64,000 nucleotides of DNA from Candidatus Zipacnadia bacterium. Its GTDB lineage: Bacteria > Armatimonadota > Zipacnadia > Zipacnadales > UBA5352. The number at the start of each line of letters is the position of its first letter. The stretch's first letter is position 1. Shown here piece after piece: positions 52,040 through 61,072 of this stretch. Below the pieces are notes generated by a model. It had not been told where the DNA came from, did not search any database, and saw nothing but the letters and a program-made list of their open reading frames with translations. The position numbers and the translations under genes were made by a program. Location of the stretch: assembly GCA_029821735.1 (NCBI GenBank), contig JALGSU010000003.1, forward strand, positions 1 through 64,000. The letters are read 5' to 3'.

Positions 52040-52708
52040 ATGACGCGCAGGGGCTTCACTCTCATCGAGCTGTTGGTGGTAATTGCGATCATCGCGATTC
52101 TGGCGGCGATCTTGTTTCCGGTATTCGCGAGGGCTCGCGAGAAGGCTCGCCAGACCACCTGCATGAGCAACCTGAAGCAGATGGGCTTGGCTTTCTTCAT
52201 GTACATCTCCGACTATGACGAGCGCTACGTGACCAACCCGTATTGGAAGAGCAAGTTGCAGCCGTACATCAAGAATACGCAGATCAACGTGTGCCCAAGC
52301 CGCCGCGAGTTGCCCTGGTATTACGGTCACGGTTACAACTGCGGGGTGCCGACCGGCCGCGGCAGTGCGGTGGCGGCGGGTTTCGTGGGCAAGCCGGAGG
52401 CGGCCATTTGCTCGCCGGTGTCGAAGATTCTCGTTGCCGAGTGGGACCGCTGCAACGCGGGTCCGCCCTGCGGCAACCCGGGCTTCTTTGACTGGGGCGC
52501 CACCTGCTACTGGTCCTGCACGCTCATCCACAATGGCGGCTCGAATCTGCTGTTCGGCGACGGGCACGTCAAGTGGGTGGCGCCGTCGCAGTACCACTCG
52601 AACATGGAATCCATGGACGCGAGCGGCAGTCCGGTCCCGGCCACCGCGACCGCGGTTCCCGAGGCCACCTGGCGCAAATACTGGGACACGGAGTATGATG
52701 TCAATTGA
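52040..52708 (+). CDS. Prepilin-type protein with H-x9-DG domain
   Basis: A 222-residue type IV pilin-like secreted protein. The N-terminus has the prepilin peptidase site RRG|FTLIE (cleavage after Gly5, Glu at mature position 5) and a hydrophobic helix ([19 protein letters not shown]). It continues [12 protein letters not shown] and [15 protein letters not shown]. The C-terminal part has [16 protein letters not shown], the H-x9-DG motif. These long, multi-copy pseudopilins are typical of Armatimonadota and Planctomycetes relatives. Role: surface or secretion pseudopilus. Its last base pairs overlap the ECF S-component TTG start. Confidence 0.9.
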   Translation: MTRRGFTLIELLVVIAIIAILAAILFPVFARAREKARQTTCMSNLKQMGLAFFMYISDYDERYVTNPYWKSKLQPYIKNTQINVCPSRRELPWYYGHGYNCGVPTGRGSAVAAGFVGKPEAAICSPVSKILVAEWDRCNAGPPCGNPGFFDWGATCYWSCTLIHNGGSNLLFGDGHVKWVAPSQYHSNMESMDASGSPVPATATAVPEATWRKYWDTEYDVN

Positions 52709-53301
52709 GTGAGGCGAGGGGTGGCCGGACGGTTGCTGAGGAGTTCGCGTGGGCGCGGGACCTGAGTCTGGGCGGGTTGTTCATTGCGCTGGGCGTGGTG
52801 GTCCCGATCGTGTTCCACATGGTCGGCGGTGGACATCTGGGCAGCGCTTTCCTGCCGATGTATGCGCCGGTGCTGGCCTGCGCGATGCTGGTCTCGCCGG
52901 GCGTGGCTTTCCTGGTCGGGTTGCTCACGCCCGCGTTATCGTCGCTGCTGACCGGCATGCCCCCGGTGCTGCCGGTGTTGCCCCTGATGATGGCCGAGTT
53001 GAGTCTGATGGCGCTGGTGGCAAGCCTGCTGCATCGGAGGCTGGGCCTGCACGTCGTTCTCGCGACTGTGTTGACGCTCGCGGTTGGTCGAGTGGTGATG
53101 GGCGTGACGGTGTTTGCGGCGGTGCAGTTGTTGCCTCATGCGCTGGTGTCGGGCCTGCCGCCGATCATGCTCAACCCGCTGACGTACGTCGCCGCCGCGA
53201 CCGTGAAGGCCGTGCCCGGCCTTGTTTTGCAGATGATCGTGGTGCCCGCCGCGGTCATGTCTATCGAGCGGGTGTCCCTGCCGACGCGCGAGGTGAAATG
53301 A
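52705..53301 (+). CDS. ECF transporter S component, substrate unknown
   Basis: A 198-residue protein with about six membrane helices. [27 protein letters not shown] and [14 protein letters not shown] fit the S-component (substrate-binding) family. It lacks the CbiM/NikM start (MHIPDGFL), so it is not the usual nickel or cobalt subunit. It starts with TTG overlapping the pilin gene stop and overlaps the T-component ATG (ATGA), showing tight coupling S-T-A. Substrate unknown; the nikR and FmdE-like neighbours hint at a metal or metal cofactor. Confidence 0.78.
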   Translation: MSEARGGRTVAEEFAWARDLSLGGLFIALGVVVPIVFHMVGGGHLGSAFLPMYAPVLACAMLVSPGVAFLVGLLTPALSSLLTGMPPVLPVLPLMMAELSLMALVASLLHRRLGLHVVLATVLTLAVGRVVMGVTVFAAVQLLPHALVSGLPPIMLNPLTYVAAATVKAVPGLVLQMIVVPAAVMSIERVSLPTREVK

Positions 53302-54032
53302 TCTCCGCAGCCGATCTGCACACTCACGCGAAGCTACGCTCGCCCGTCCACCACTTGGACGCGCGGGTCAAGCTCGTCTGCGCGTCCGCGCTGGTCGCCG
53401 CCATACTGATCACGCCCGTCGCGCACAACGTCCGCCTTGCTCCGTACGCCGGTCTGCTCGTGACGCTGGCGATGCTCGCGCGGTTGCCGCTCCGCTGGCT
53501 GCTGGCCCGCGCGGCTATCCTGCTACCGTTCCTCATCATCGGCGCGCTGGCGCTGCCGTTCGTCGCCGCGGACCTGCGCGTCGAGGCCATAGCCCTGTAC
53601 GTGTCCATCGCCGGCAAGTGCCTGCTGGTGCTGCTGACCACCAGCGTCCTGATGGGCACGACGCCGGTGGTTGATTCGCTTCGCGCCGGGCAGGCGCTCG
53701 GGCTGCCCCGGACCGTCACGGCGCTGCTCGGCTTCGCGATGACGTATCTCGCCACGCTGACCGACGAGGCCCGCACGATGGTCACCGCCCGCGACTGTCG
53801 CGGTCGCGTACGCGGGACGTGTCGCGCCGTGACCGTGGCCGCGAGCATGCTCCGGACCCTCATGGTCCGCACTTTCGAGCGCGCCCAGCGCGTTGCTCTG
53901 GCGATGGTCGCGCGCGGCTACAACGGTCGCATGCCCGACCTGCGTCGCGCGCCCGCGCGTGCGGGTCACGTGTTTGTCGGCGTCATCTTCATCGCGCTCA
54001 TCATCGCGCCGCACCTGACGGGTCTGCTCTGA
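53298..54032 (+). CDS. ECF transporter T component (CbiQ/EcfT family)
   Basis: A 244-residue membrane protein with an N-terminal cytoplasmic HHLDARVKLVCASAL motif, membrane helices in 30-130, and the ATPase-coupling motif TFERAQRVALAMVARGYNGR (ARG type). It connects the S component with the ATPase. ATGA overlap with the S gene upstream, and its stop shares one base with the ATPase start. Confidence 0.9.
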   Translation: MISAADLHTHAKLRSPVHHLDARVKLVCASALVAAILITPVAHNVRLAPYAGLLVTLAMLARLPLRWLLARAAILLPFLIIGALALPFVAADLRVEAIALYVSIAGKCLLVLLTTSVLMGTTPVVDSLRAGQALGLPRTVTALLGFAMTYLATLTDEARTMVTARDCRGRVRGTCRAVTVAASMLRTLMVRTFERAQRVALAMVARGYNGRMPDLRRAPARAGHVFVGVIFIALIIAPHLTGLL

Positions 54033-54796
54033 TGAACATCATCGAGGTCATCGAACTCAGCTACAGTTACCCGGACGGCACGGAGGCGTTGCGCGGCGTG
54101 TCGTTTCGCGTGGCGGAGGGGCGTTCGCTGGCGCTGATTGGTCGCAACGGCGCGGGCAAGTCCACGCTGCTGCTGCACCTCAACGGCATCTTCGGCGGCA
54201 GCGGTGCGGTGCGTTTCCGCGGCACGCCAATCGAAGAGTTGCCCGCCGCACAGTTGCGTGCGTCGGTGGGTCTGGTGTTCGAAGACCCGTCCGACCAGCT
54301 CTTCATGCCCACGGTGCTCGACGACGTGACTTTCGGTCCGTTGAACATGGGTCTGACGCCCGAGGAGGCGGAGGCGCGGGCGCGGGAGTCGCTGGCCTCC
54401 GTGGGGGCCGAGCATCTCGCCCCGCGCGCGCCTCATCATCTGTCGGCCGGTCAGATGCGTCGCGTCGCGCTGGCGTCGGTGCTGGTGATGGGTCCCGAGG
54501 TACTGGTGTTGGACGAGCCGGTCGCGGGGCTCGACCCGGAGGGGCGGGAGGCGGTCATCGAGTTGCTGGCCGGGCTGACGCAGACGAAGATCATCGCGAC
54601 CCACGATCTGGACCTGGTCGCCCAGTTGTGCGACGAGGCGCTCGTCTCGGACGATGGCCGCGCCCATGCGCAGGGCCCAGCACGCGAGCTGTTGACGGAC
54701 GAGCCCCTGTTGCGCGCGCATGGTCTGCGTGTCCCGCCAAGCCTGCGCTCACTACCGACAAGCCCGTCGCCGAAATCCCTCGTTTCTGAGGACTGA
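54032..54796 (+). CDS. ECF transporter ATPase (CbiO/EcfA family)
   Basis: A 254-residue ABC ATPase. Walker A GRNGAGKST (37-45), signature LSAGQMRRVALA (one change from LSGGQ), Walker B VLVLDEPVAGLDP, H-loop ATHDLDLV. In the Q-loop the usual Gln is Glu84 (VGLVFEDPSDQLF; relatives read VFQ-P-DQLF), an unusual substitution. It energises the ECF transporter with the two preceding subunits. The C-terminal 30 residues are Ser/Pro-rich. Confidence 0.9.
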   Translation: MNIIEVIELSYSYPDGTEALRGVSFRVAEGRSLALIGRNGAGKSTLLLHLNGIFGGSGAVRFRGTPIEELPAAQLRASVGLVFEDPSDQLFMPTVLDDVTFGPLNMGLTPEEAEARARESLASVGAEHLAPRAPHHLSAGQMRRVALASVLVMGPEVLVLDEPVAGLDPEGREAVIELLAGLTQTKIIATHDLDLVAQLCDEALVSDDGRAHAQGPARELLTDEPLLRAHGLRVPPSLRSLPTSPSPKSLVSED

Positions 54797-54803
54797 GTCT
54801 AGC

Positions 54804-55214
54804 ATGAACCAACAGTTGATTGATCGCCTGCGCGCGTTCCACGGTCATCTGGGGCCGTTCGCGATGCTCGGTTACCGGGCGGGCAAGCTCGCCCTCGCGC
54901 ATCTTCAGGCGCCGTCGCACTTCGGCATACGCGCTCACGTGCTTTGCCCGCCGCAGACGCCCCCGTCGTGTTTCGTCGACGGGATTCAGTATGGCGCGGG
55001 CTGCACGATGGGCAAGGGCAACATCTCGATGGAGGCGTCCGAGGGGATTGAGGTGACGGTGACTGTGGACGATGGAGGGGCGTCGGTCGTTATCCGTCCA
55101 CGCCCCGAGGTGTACTCAAGCTTCGCCGAGTGGATGAAAGAGGGCAGCGACGAGACCGCTGCGCTCCGGGTTCTCGGCATGACTGACGACGAGTTGTTCG
55201 AGCCCTTGGCCTGA
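54804..55214 (+). CDS. FmdE-like protein (formylmethanofuran dehydrogenase subunit E family)
   Basis: A 136-residue FmdE-family domain: FHGHLGPFAMLGYRAG at the start, SCFVDGIQ (Cys56) and GCTMGKGNISME (Cys67). Stand-alone bacterial members bind a metal through conserved His and Cys, with unknown substrate; many lie near molybdenum or metal-cofactor genes. Here the Cys often following HGH is Gly (HGHLGP), so a ligand may be lost. It directly follows the ECF operon by 7 nt, so it may use the imported metal or cofactor. Confidence 0.8.
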   Translation: MNQQLIDRLRAFHGHLGPFAMLGYRAGKLALAHLQAPSHFGIRAHVLCPPQTPPSCFVDGIQYGAGCTMGKGNISMEASEGIEVTVTVDDGGASVVIRPRPEVYSSFAEWMKEGSDETAALRVLGMTDDELFEPLA

Positions 55215-55216
55215 GG

Positions 55217-57295
55217 TCAGACTGAGATCCACACTGGGCTCAGCCAAGCCATATGCCCGTCGGACTGCAGTACTCGCAGGTAGTAGAACACGAAGGCTGG
55301 CTGGTCGTCATCGACCGGCGTGAGGGCGAGGTCTTGGAGCGGCTCGGTGTCGGTCCACGTCAGATCCAGTTCCGAACCTTCGCCGAGTTGTCGGTGCACG
55401 GTTTCGTTGTTGCGCACCACCTCGACCTGTGCGATCTTCGACTCACCCACCACCCACGCGGAGATTATGCGCTCGTCGGCCAGTTCCGGTCGGTCGGCGA
55501 GTTCTATCTCCGAGCCCATGGGTTGGTCGGCCACGGTGAACAGGCCGACGATGCGCGCGCCGGTGGTGGCGTAGGTGTACCGGTCGTACATGGCCTGGAA
55601 GACAGACTCGCGCGTGAGCTCGTCGGCCCAGACGCCCATGAGCCCGTCGCGGTGGCGGAATGGCTCTGCCCCGGTGGCGATGGGGTCGCCCGGATGTCCG
55701 TCGTGGTCATCGCCCCCGCCGGTGAAGCCCAGCCGCCGGCCCATCGCCAGCGCACGCTGCACGAATCCCTCGGGCTTCTCACCCGAGTCCAGTGGCACGT
55801 CGCTAAAGCCCGTTCGGGCGCACTTGGGGTAGCGCATCGGGTATGGGTTACCGTCGTGGATCGAGCGCTCGGAGTTGCCCCAGACCGAGTATATCTCGAC
55901 CAGGCGCTCCTTCTCCGGATCGTGGTCCTTGTAGTCGCACCAGTTCCCGGTGCTCGCCGGGTGGTGCGGGATGACTATGGCTCGGTGGCCGGCCAGCGCC
56001 TCGAACAGGTCCGGCGGCGTCGGGTGGAAGTCGTCGCCCGAGCGGTACATTGGCTGGTAGTCGACGTCGTAGTAGACGTTGCGATCGCCGTCGCCGTTCT
56101 TGCGCCACTTGGCCCATTCGTATCCCGGCAGAGTCACGTAGCGCCCCGGCTCGTTGGCCTCGGCGGTCACCTTCTGGATGACCTCCCAGTCCTCGTCGGT
56201 GGTTTCCCACTCATGGTCGTGGTCGGAGATCGACCCGAAGTCCAGGCGGTTGTCGTCGCGCATGCATGAGTAGTAATTCTCGGCAGTCCCAATGCCGTCC
56301 GAGTGCTGCGTATGGCCGTGGATGACTCCCCAGTAGAGCTGTGGCTCGTCGTGGCGCGTGATCATGATCGGGTTGCTCACGTAGCGCACGTCAGCCAGCT
56401 TCGAGGTGACGATCACGCGGATCAGCCCGCGGCTGAAAGCCCGCAGGCCCGCCACCGTAATCACGCCACCCGCGGACGCCGGGAAGTCGGCCTCCTCCGG
56501 GCAGCTCGCCAGATCGCTGCTGGGGCCTTCGAGGTCCTCGGGGTCGGGGAGAAGCGTCGGCGTCTCGTCCTCGTCGCCGGGCACCATCGCCATCACAGCT
56601 TCGGCCTCGGCCTCCTCGTCGACCTCCAAAGACTCCTGCCAGTCACGCTCCTCCTTCTCCTGCAGACTGTCGGAAATCTGCAGCGCCATCTCGCCCGCGA
56701 AGTTCCACGCCACATTCCCCTCGGCATCCTCGGCCTTGATGGTGATCGCGAACTCCTTGCCCGCCGGGACCGTCGACGGCCCGAACACGCGCAGGTGGTC
56801 CATCGGCGCCCCCGTCACGTCCAGCGCCGCGTCGCCCACGTGCCGCCAGGCTATCTCCTCGCCCTTCCCGGCTGGGTCGGCGACGTACACCTTGAAGCGC
56901 TTGCCCGGCTGCGAGAAGCACTGTGGCGTCGAGCCGCCGCCGCCCCCGGACGTATCGCCGATGGTGGCCGCAACGATGTCGCTCGCAGCGATTTCGCTCC
57001 CCTCAACATACAGGTCGAGCACGACGTTCGCCACGTCCTCGAAGGGCGGAGCTACCACGCGCAAAGCGGCCTTCCCCGAGCAGGTCGCGGTCGCGTATTC
57101 ATCGGCCTCGGGGTCGGTGGTCTGCGGGCGCTCCCAGTCGCTCTTGTTGTCACGCCCGCCGCCCAGCTCGATGCGGATAGTGCCGCCCTCGGGCACAGCC
57201 AGCCCGCTGATAGTCACTCGCCACGTCTCGCGAACCCGCGCCATCGCCGTCGGCGGATCAACAGTTATATCCGGGCCAGTCTCGGCGTCTGTCAT
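55217..57295 (-). CDS. DUF3604 domain protein
   Basis: A 692-residue protein. The first 320 residues are beta-rich with an acidic segment (215-260). From about 320 it carries the metal-dependent PHP-like DUF3604 domain: YWGVIHGHTQHSDG (326-334), GSISDHDHEWETTDEDW, PGYEWAKWRKNGDGDRNVYY, and IVIPHHPASTGNWCDY, then FTGGGDDHDGHPG. The many His and Asp residues are probable metal ligands. No signal peptide is visible. Predicted phosphoesterase-like; substrate unknown. Confidence 0.82.
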   Translation of the reverse strand: MTDAETGPDITVDPPTAMARVRETWRVTISGLAVPEGGTIRIELGGGRDNKSDWERPQTTDPEADEYATATCSGKAALRVVAPPFEDVANVVLDLYVEGSEIAASDIVAATIGDTSGGGGGSTPQCFSQPGKRFKVYVADPAGKGEEIAWRHVGDAALDVTGAPMDHLRVFGPSTVPAGKEFAITIKAEDAEGNVAWNFAGEMALQISDSLQEKEERDWQESLEVDEEAEAEAVMAMVPGDEDETPTLLPDPEDLEGPSSDLASCPEEADFPASAGGVITVAGLRAFSRGLIRVIVTSKLADVRYVSNPIMITRHDEPQLYWGVIHGHTQHSDGIGTAENYYSCMRDDNRLDFGSISDHDHEWETTDEDWEVIQKVTAEANEPGRYVTLPGYEWAKWRKNGDGDRNVYYDVDYQPMYRSGDDFHPTPPDLFEALAGHRAIVIPHHPASTGNWCDYKDHDPEKERLVEIYSVWGNSERSIHDGNPYPMRYPKCARTGFSDVPLDSGEKPEGFVQRALAMGRRLGFTGGGDDHDGHPGDPIATGAEPFRHRDGLMGVWADELTRESVFQAMYDRYTYATTGARIVGLFTVADQPMGSEIELADRPELADERIISAWVVGESKIAQVEVVRNNETVHRQLGEGSELDLTWTDTEPLQDLALTPVDDDQPAFVFYYLRVLQSDGHMAWLSPVWISV

Positions 57296-57366
57296 TCCTT
57301 CTCACACACTTTCCGCTCAGCCGTCCATTCCGTGCCGTTCCTTACGGCGGCCTCCCCGGTCGTCCC

Positions 57367-59592
57367 TCACACATCCAGCCGCGCGGTCCGTCCCGCCAGC
57401 GGCGCCTCCCCGCGCAGCCTCTCGCCCAGACGCGTATGCCGGCGCATCTCCTCAGCGTTGCTGGCTGCACGCATCACGCCCACGCTGTTGCCCACGATCA
57501 TCGCCAGATTCTGGGCCCGCGTCAGCGCGGTATACAGCAGGTTCCGGCGCAGCATGATGTAGTGCGTCGAGTGCATCACGATGACCGCCACCGGATACTC
57601 ACTGCCCTGCGATTTGTGGATGGTCATGGCGTATGCGAGCTGGAGCTGATCCAGCTCCGAGAACTCGTACGTCGCGTCCACGTCATCGAAGTTCGCCACC
57701 AGCGTGCGGTCCGACCGGTTGACTCGGACCACCCGCCCAATCTCTCCGTTGTAGACCAGCTTGTCGTAGTTGTTGACCACCTGCAGCACGCGGTCGCCCT
57801 CGCGCAGCGTCTGCTTGCCCGAGGACAGCTCCGCCTTCTTCGGATGCGGCGGATTGAGCGCCTCCTGCAGCCGCCGGTTGATCTCGCCCACACCCAGCGC
57901 ACCCCGGTGCATCGGCGTGATGACCTGGATCTGGTCCCTGCCATACCCCAGGCCCGGCAACTCGCGCGTGACCGCTCGAATCACCAGATCGGCGGCCCGC
58001 TCGGGGTCCTGCGAGTGAATGAACACGCAGTCGCGATCGCCGCGCTCCTTCCACGTCACCAGCATCGGCTTCTCCCCCGCGATCAGCCGGTGCGCATTCG
58101 CCACGATCAGCGAGCGCTCCGCCTGCCGGAAGATGACCGTCAGCCTGTGCACCGGCACGGCCTCCGAGGCCACCAGGTCGCGGAAGAAGTTGCCCGGCCC
58201 CACCGAGGGAAGCTGGTCGGCGTCGCCGATGAAGATGATCTGCGCGCCGTCGGGCATCGCGCGCAGCAGGTCTCGCGCCAGCGGCAGGTCGACCATGCTG
58301 GTCTCGTCGATGATGAGCGTATCGGCCTCCAGCGGCCGATCCTGGTGGTAGGTGAAGGCCCCACGGAAGGGATCATATGCCAGCAGTCGGTGAATCGTGC
58401 TCGCATCGCAGCCCGCCAGCTCGCCCATGCGTTTGGCGGCGCGCCCGGTCGGTGCCGCCAGCGACACCCGTCGGCCCAGCGCTTTGCACGCGCTCACCAG
58501 AACCCGGATCACCGTGGTCTTCCCCGTGCCCGGCCCACCGGTGATGACCGTGATGCCCTCGGTCAGCGCCGAACATGCCGCCGCGGTCTGCTCATCGCTC
58601 AGTGACACCCCACCCGCGTCGCCCACACCCGCCACACACGCCCGCGTCTGCTCGATGCCCGACGCGCCACCATACCCCGATGACGCCAGCGCCAGCACAC
58701 GCATCGCCACTTCGCGCTCCGCGTCTAGCAAGTCCGGCAGGAAGACCGCGTCGGCCCCGGGCCGCTCTTCGAGTGCCACTTCCCCCGAGTCCGCCAGTTG
58801 CGCCAATGCCGCGTCGAACAGCTCCACCTCAACGCTCGTCAGCCGCGCCGCGTGCTCGATCAGCTCGTCCCGCGGCAGGAAGAGATGCCCCTCCCCGGTG
58901 GCCTGATGCAGCGTATAGACCATGGCCGCCTGCAGCCGAGCGGGGTCGCGCGGATCGATCCCCACCGAGCGGGCGATCCCGTCGGCGGTCGCGAAACCCA
59001 CGCCTCGGATCCGGCGCGCCAGCACATACGGGTCGCGCTCAACCACCTCGACCGTGCGGTCCCCGAACGCGGCCACGATCTTCGCGGCCAGCGCTCCCGT
59101 GATCCCATGCTCATGCAGAAAGAGCATGGCCTGCCGCGTCTTCTCGTGCTTGCGCCACGCGACGGCGATGCTCTCCGCCCGCACCCGCCCGATGCCCTCG
59201 ACTTCACGCAGTCGCTTCGGCTCCAGGTCCAGTATGTCGAGCGTATCCTCTCCGAAATGCCCGACGATACGCGCGGCCATCACCGGGCCGATGCCTTCGA
59301 CCTGCCCGCCGCTGAGGTAGCTGATGATGGCGTCATCGGTGCTGGGGCGCACGAGGTGGTAGCGGCTGAAGCGGAACTGCCGACCGTAGCGCGCGTCATC
59401 GATCCATTCGCCGAAGAGCGCCACATTCTCGCCGACCGTCGGATCACTGAGGTTACCCACGGCGGTGATGCGCTCCCCGCTGGGGGCACAGGTCACGGAG
59501 ATGACCGCCCACCCGCTGTCCGGAGCGTGGAAGGTGACGCGGTCGATCGAGCCTTCGAGACTGAGTTCCTGGTTGTCGGTGGGTGTTGTCAT
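57367..59592 (-). CDS. recD2: RecD2-type SF1 DNA helicase
   Basis: A 741-residue helicase. An N-terminal OB-like domain is followed by two helix-hairpin-helix motifs (QVEGIGPVMAARIV and EVEGIGRVRAESIA). Then come the helicase core with Walker A GGPGTGKTT (about 352-360), motif II LIIDETSMVDL, QVITPMHRGALGV, a C-terminal KSQGSEYPVAV and YTALTRAQ. This layout is the stand-alone RecD2, used in DNA repair in bacteria lacking RecBC. Not part of a RecBCD operon. Confidence 0.94.
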   Translation of the reverse strand: MTTPTDNQELSLEGSIDRVTFHAPDSGWAVISVTCAPSGERITAVGNLSDPTVGENVALFGEWIDDARYGRQFRFSRYHLVRPSTDDAIISYLSGGQVEGIGPVMAARIVGHFGEDTLDILDLEPKRLREVEGIGRVRAESIAVAWRKHEKTRQAMLFLHEHGITGALAAKIVAAFGDRTVEVVERDPYVLARRIRGVGFATADGIARSVGIDPRDPARLQAAMVYTLHQATGEGHLFLPRDELIEHAARLTSVEVELFDAALAQLADSGEVALEERPGADAVFLPDLLDAEREVAMRVLALASSGYGGASGIEQTRACVAGVGDAGGVSLSDEQTAAACSALTEGITVITGGPGTGKTTVIRVLVSACKALGRRVSLAAPTGRAAKRMGELAGCDASTIHRLLAYDPFRGAFTYHQDRPLEADTLIIDETSMVDLPLARDLLRAMPDGAQIIFIGDADQLPSVGPGNFFRDLVASEAVPVHRLTVIFRQAERSLIVANAHRLIAGEKPMLVTWKERGDRDCVFIHSQDPERAADLVIRAVTRELPGLGYGRDQIQVITPMHRGALGVGEINRRLQEALNPPHPKKAELSSGKQTLREGDRVLQVVNNYDKLVYNGEIGRVVRVNRSDRTLVANFDDVDATYEFSELDQLQLAYAMTIHKSQGSEYPVAVIVMHSTHYIMLRRNLLYTALTRAQNLAMIVGNSVGVMRAASNAEEMRRHTRLGERLRGEAPLAGRTARLDV

Positions 59593-59649
59593 GTGGGATC
59601 AGGCGCATCTTCGCGCCCCAGGTCCGGGGAACCTTCAGCGGCGCGCCAT

Positions 59650-61038
59650 CTACCGCGTCGGCTGGCGACCGAAGATCACCGCAAGCGTGCGCCCGGCTAT
59701 CCTCAGGTCCAGCGCAAAGCTCAGATGCCGCACGTAGTACAGATCGAAGCGCAGCTTGTTATAGACATCCCGCTCCGTCAGGTCGGAACCATGGTGCACC
59801 TGCGCCCAGCCGCTAATCCCCGGCGGCACGAGCAGGCGCAACTTGTAGTAGGGGATGCGCTCGATGAATTGCTCGACGAAGTGCGGGCGCTCCGGCCGAG
59901 GCCCGATCAGGCTCATCTCACCCCGCAGCACGCTCCACAGTTGCGGCAACTCGTCCAGCCGCAAGCGCCGGAGCAGTCGCCCGATCGGCGTCACGCGTGG
60001 ATCGGCGAGTGTGGCCCAGACGGGGCCGGTCTCCCGCTCAGCCCCATCGACCATGGTCCGCAATTTCACGAACGTGAACTCGCGCCCACCTCGCCCTACT
60101 CGTGTCTGCGTGTAGAAGACCGGTCCGGGCGAGGTCAGCTTGATTGCCACGGCCGAGATCGGTATGAGCACCGCCGCCAGTGGTGTGAGCAGCAGCGCCG
60201 CCGCCATGTCGAGCAGCCGCTTCAGACGCGTGGCGTAGCGCGTGCGCGGATGGGTCTCGATCCCGGCGACCCATTCGCCACCCGCCGCGAAGATCGGCGC
60301 GCTCTCGGTCAGTCGCTCAAAGGCCCCCGGCATGCTCTCCACGCGCAGGCCCCGCATCTCGCACTCCGCCATGGCTCGAGCGACCGCCGCACGATGGTCG
60401 CCGTCGCTGCACACAACCAAGTTCGTCAGACTGTGCTCGTCGATCAACCGGGGCAAGTCCTCAGGCGCCCCAAGCACCGGAGGCGCCCCCTCGCCTGCCG
60501 CCTCACCCGCCAGCGCCACGCAGCCCACCAGCCTTTCGCCACGTGCCTGCGCGCGCCCGATCGCAGCGGCCATCGCCTGCGCTCGCCGGCCCAGTCCCAG
60601 CAGCACATAACGGCGCCCGAACTTCTCGCGCGGCAAAGCGGCCAGCGCGATCAGCCGCGTGACCGAACCCAGAAACCAGACCGTGAAAGCCGACAGGAAG
60701 TAAAAGCCCCGACCGGCCAGCACGCCCGGCCGAGCCGCATACGTGAAGGCCACCGCCATCGCCGTCGCGAGTGCCAGCGCCTTGAACATATCGAGTACCG
60801 TCAGGTAAGGCGCCTGCCATGGGCGGGGGTAATACTGCCCGGCGAAGTAGATGAACAGACACCAGAGCGCCGGGAGAAGCAGGAGGAAGGGCCAGACCAG
60901 GGATCGGTGAAGCTGGGGGGCATGATCGGGGATCAGCCATGCCGCAATGGCCATTCCCGCGACGGACCAGATGAGGTCAAGCACCAGAATCGCGAACTGA
61001 TACCGCGACTGCCGGCGCCGTGGTGGCGCAAACCCCAT
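59650..61038 (-). CDS. Polyprenyl-phosphate sugar-1-phosphate transferase (WcaJ/WbaP type)
   Basis: A 462-residue membrane protein. Four or five N-terminal helices are followed by a nucleotide-binding-like middle domain (GRRYVLLGLGRRAQAMA). The C-terminal catalytic part has a membrane helix, then KLTSPGPVFYTQTRVGRGG, FVKLRTM, TPIGRLLRRLRLDELPQLWSVLRGEMSLIGPRPE and PGISGWAQV. It starts exopolysaccharide repeat units by moving a sugar phosphate to undecaprenyl phosphate. The ATG 61038 follows GGAGAGG. It is downstream of the phosphodiesterase and sulfate-activation genes. Confidence 0.92.
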   Translation of the reverse strand: MGFAPPRRRQSRYQFAILVLDLIWSVAGMAIAAWLIPDHAPQLHRSLVWPFLLLLPALWCLFIYFAGQYYPRPWQAPYLTVLDMFKALALATAMAVAFTYAARPGVLAGRGFYFLSAFTVWFLGSVTRLIALAALPREKFGRRYVLLGLGRRAQAMAAAIGRAQARGERLVGCVALAGEAAGEGAPPVLGAPEDLPRLIDEHSLTNLVVCSDGDHRAAVARAMAECEMRGLRVESMPGAFERLTESAPIFAAGGEWVAGIETHPRTRYATRLKRLLDMAAALLLTPLAAVLIPISAVAIKLTSPGPVFYTQTRVGRGGREFTFVKLRTMVDGAERETGPVWATLADPRVTPIGRLLRRLRLDELPQLWSVLRGEMSLIGPRPERPHFVEQFIERIPYYKLRLLVPPGISGWAQVHHGSDLTERDVYNKLRFDLYYVRHLSFALDLRIAGRTLAVIFGRQPTR

Positions 61039-61072
61039 GTGCCTCTCCACTGCCTGTCGGCTCGATGGCGGA

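Noticed and set aside
52692-52705. NikR half-site GTATGA before the ECF S gene
   Set aside because: No matching TCATAC half-site follows at the required spacing.
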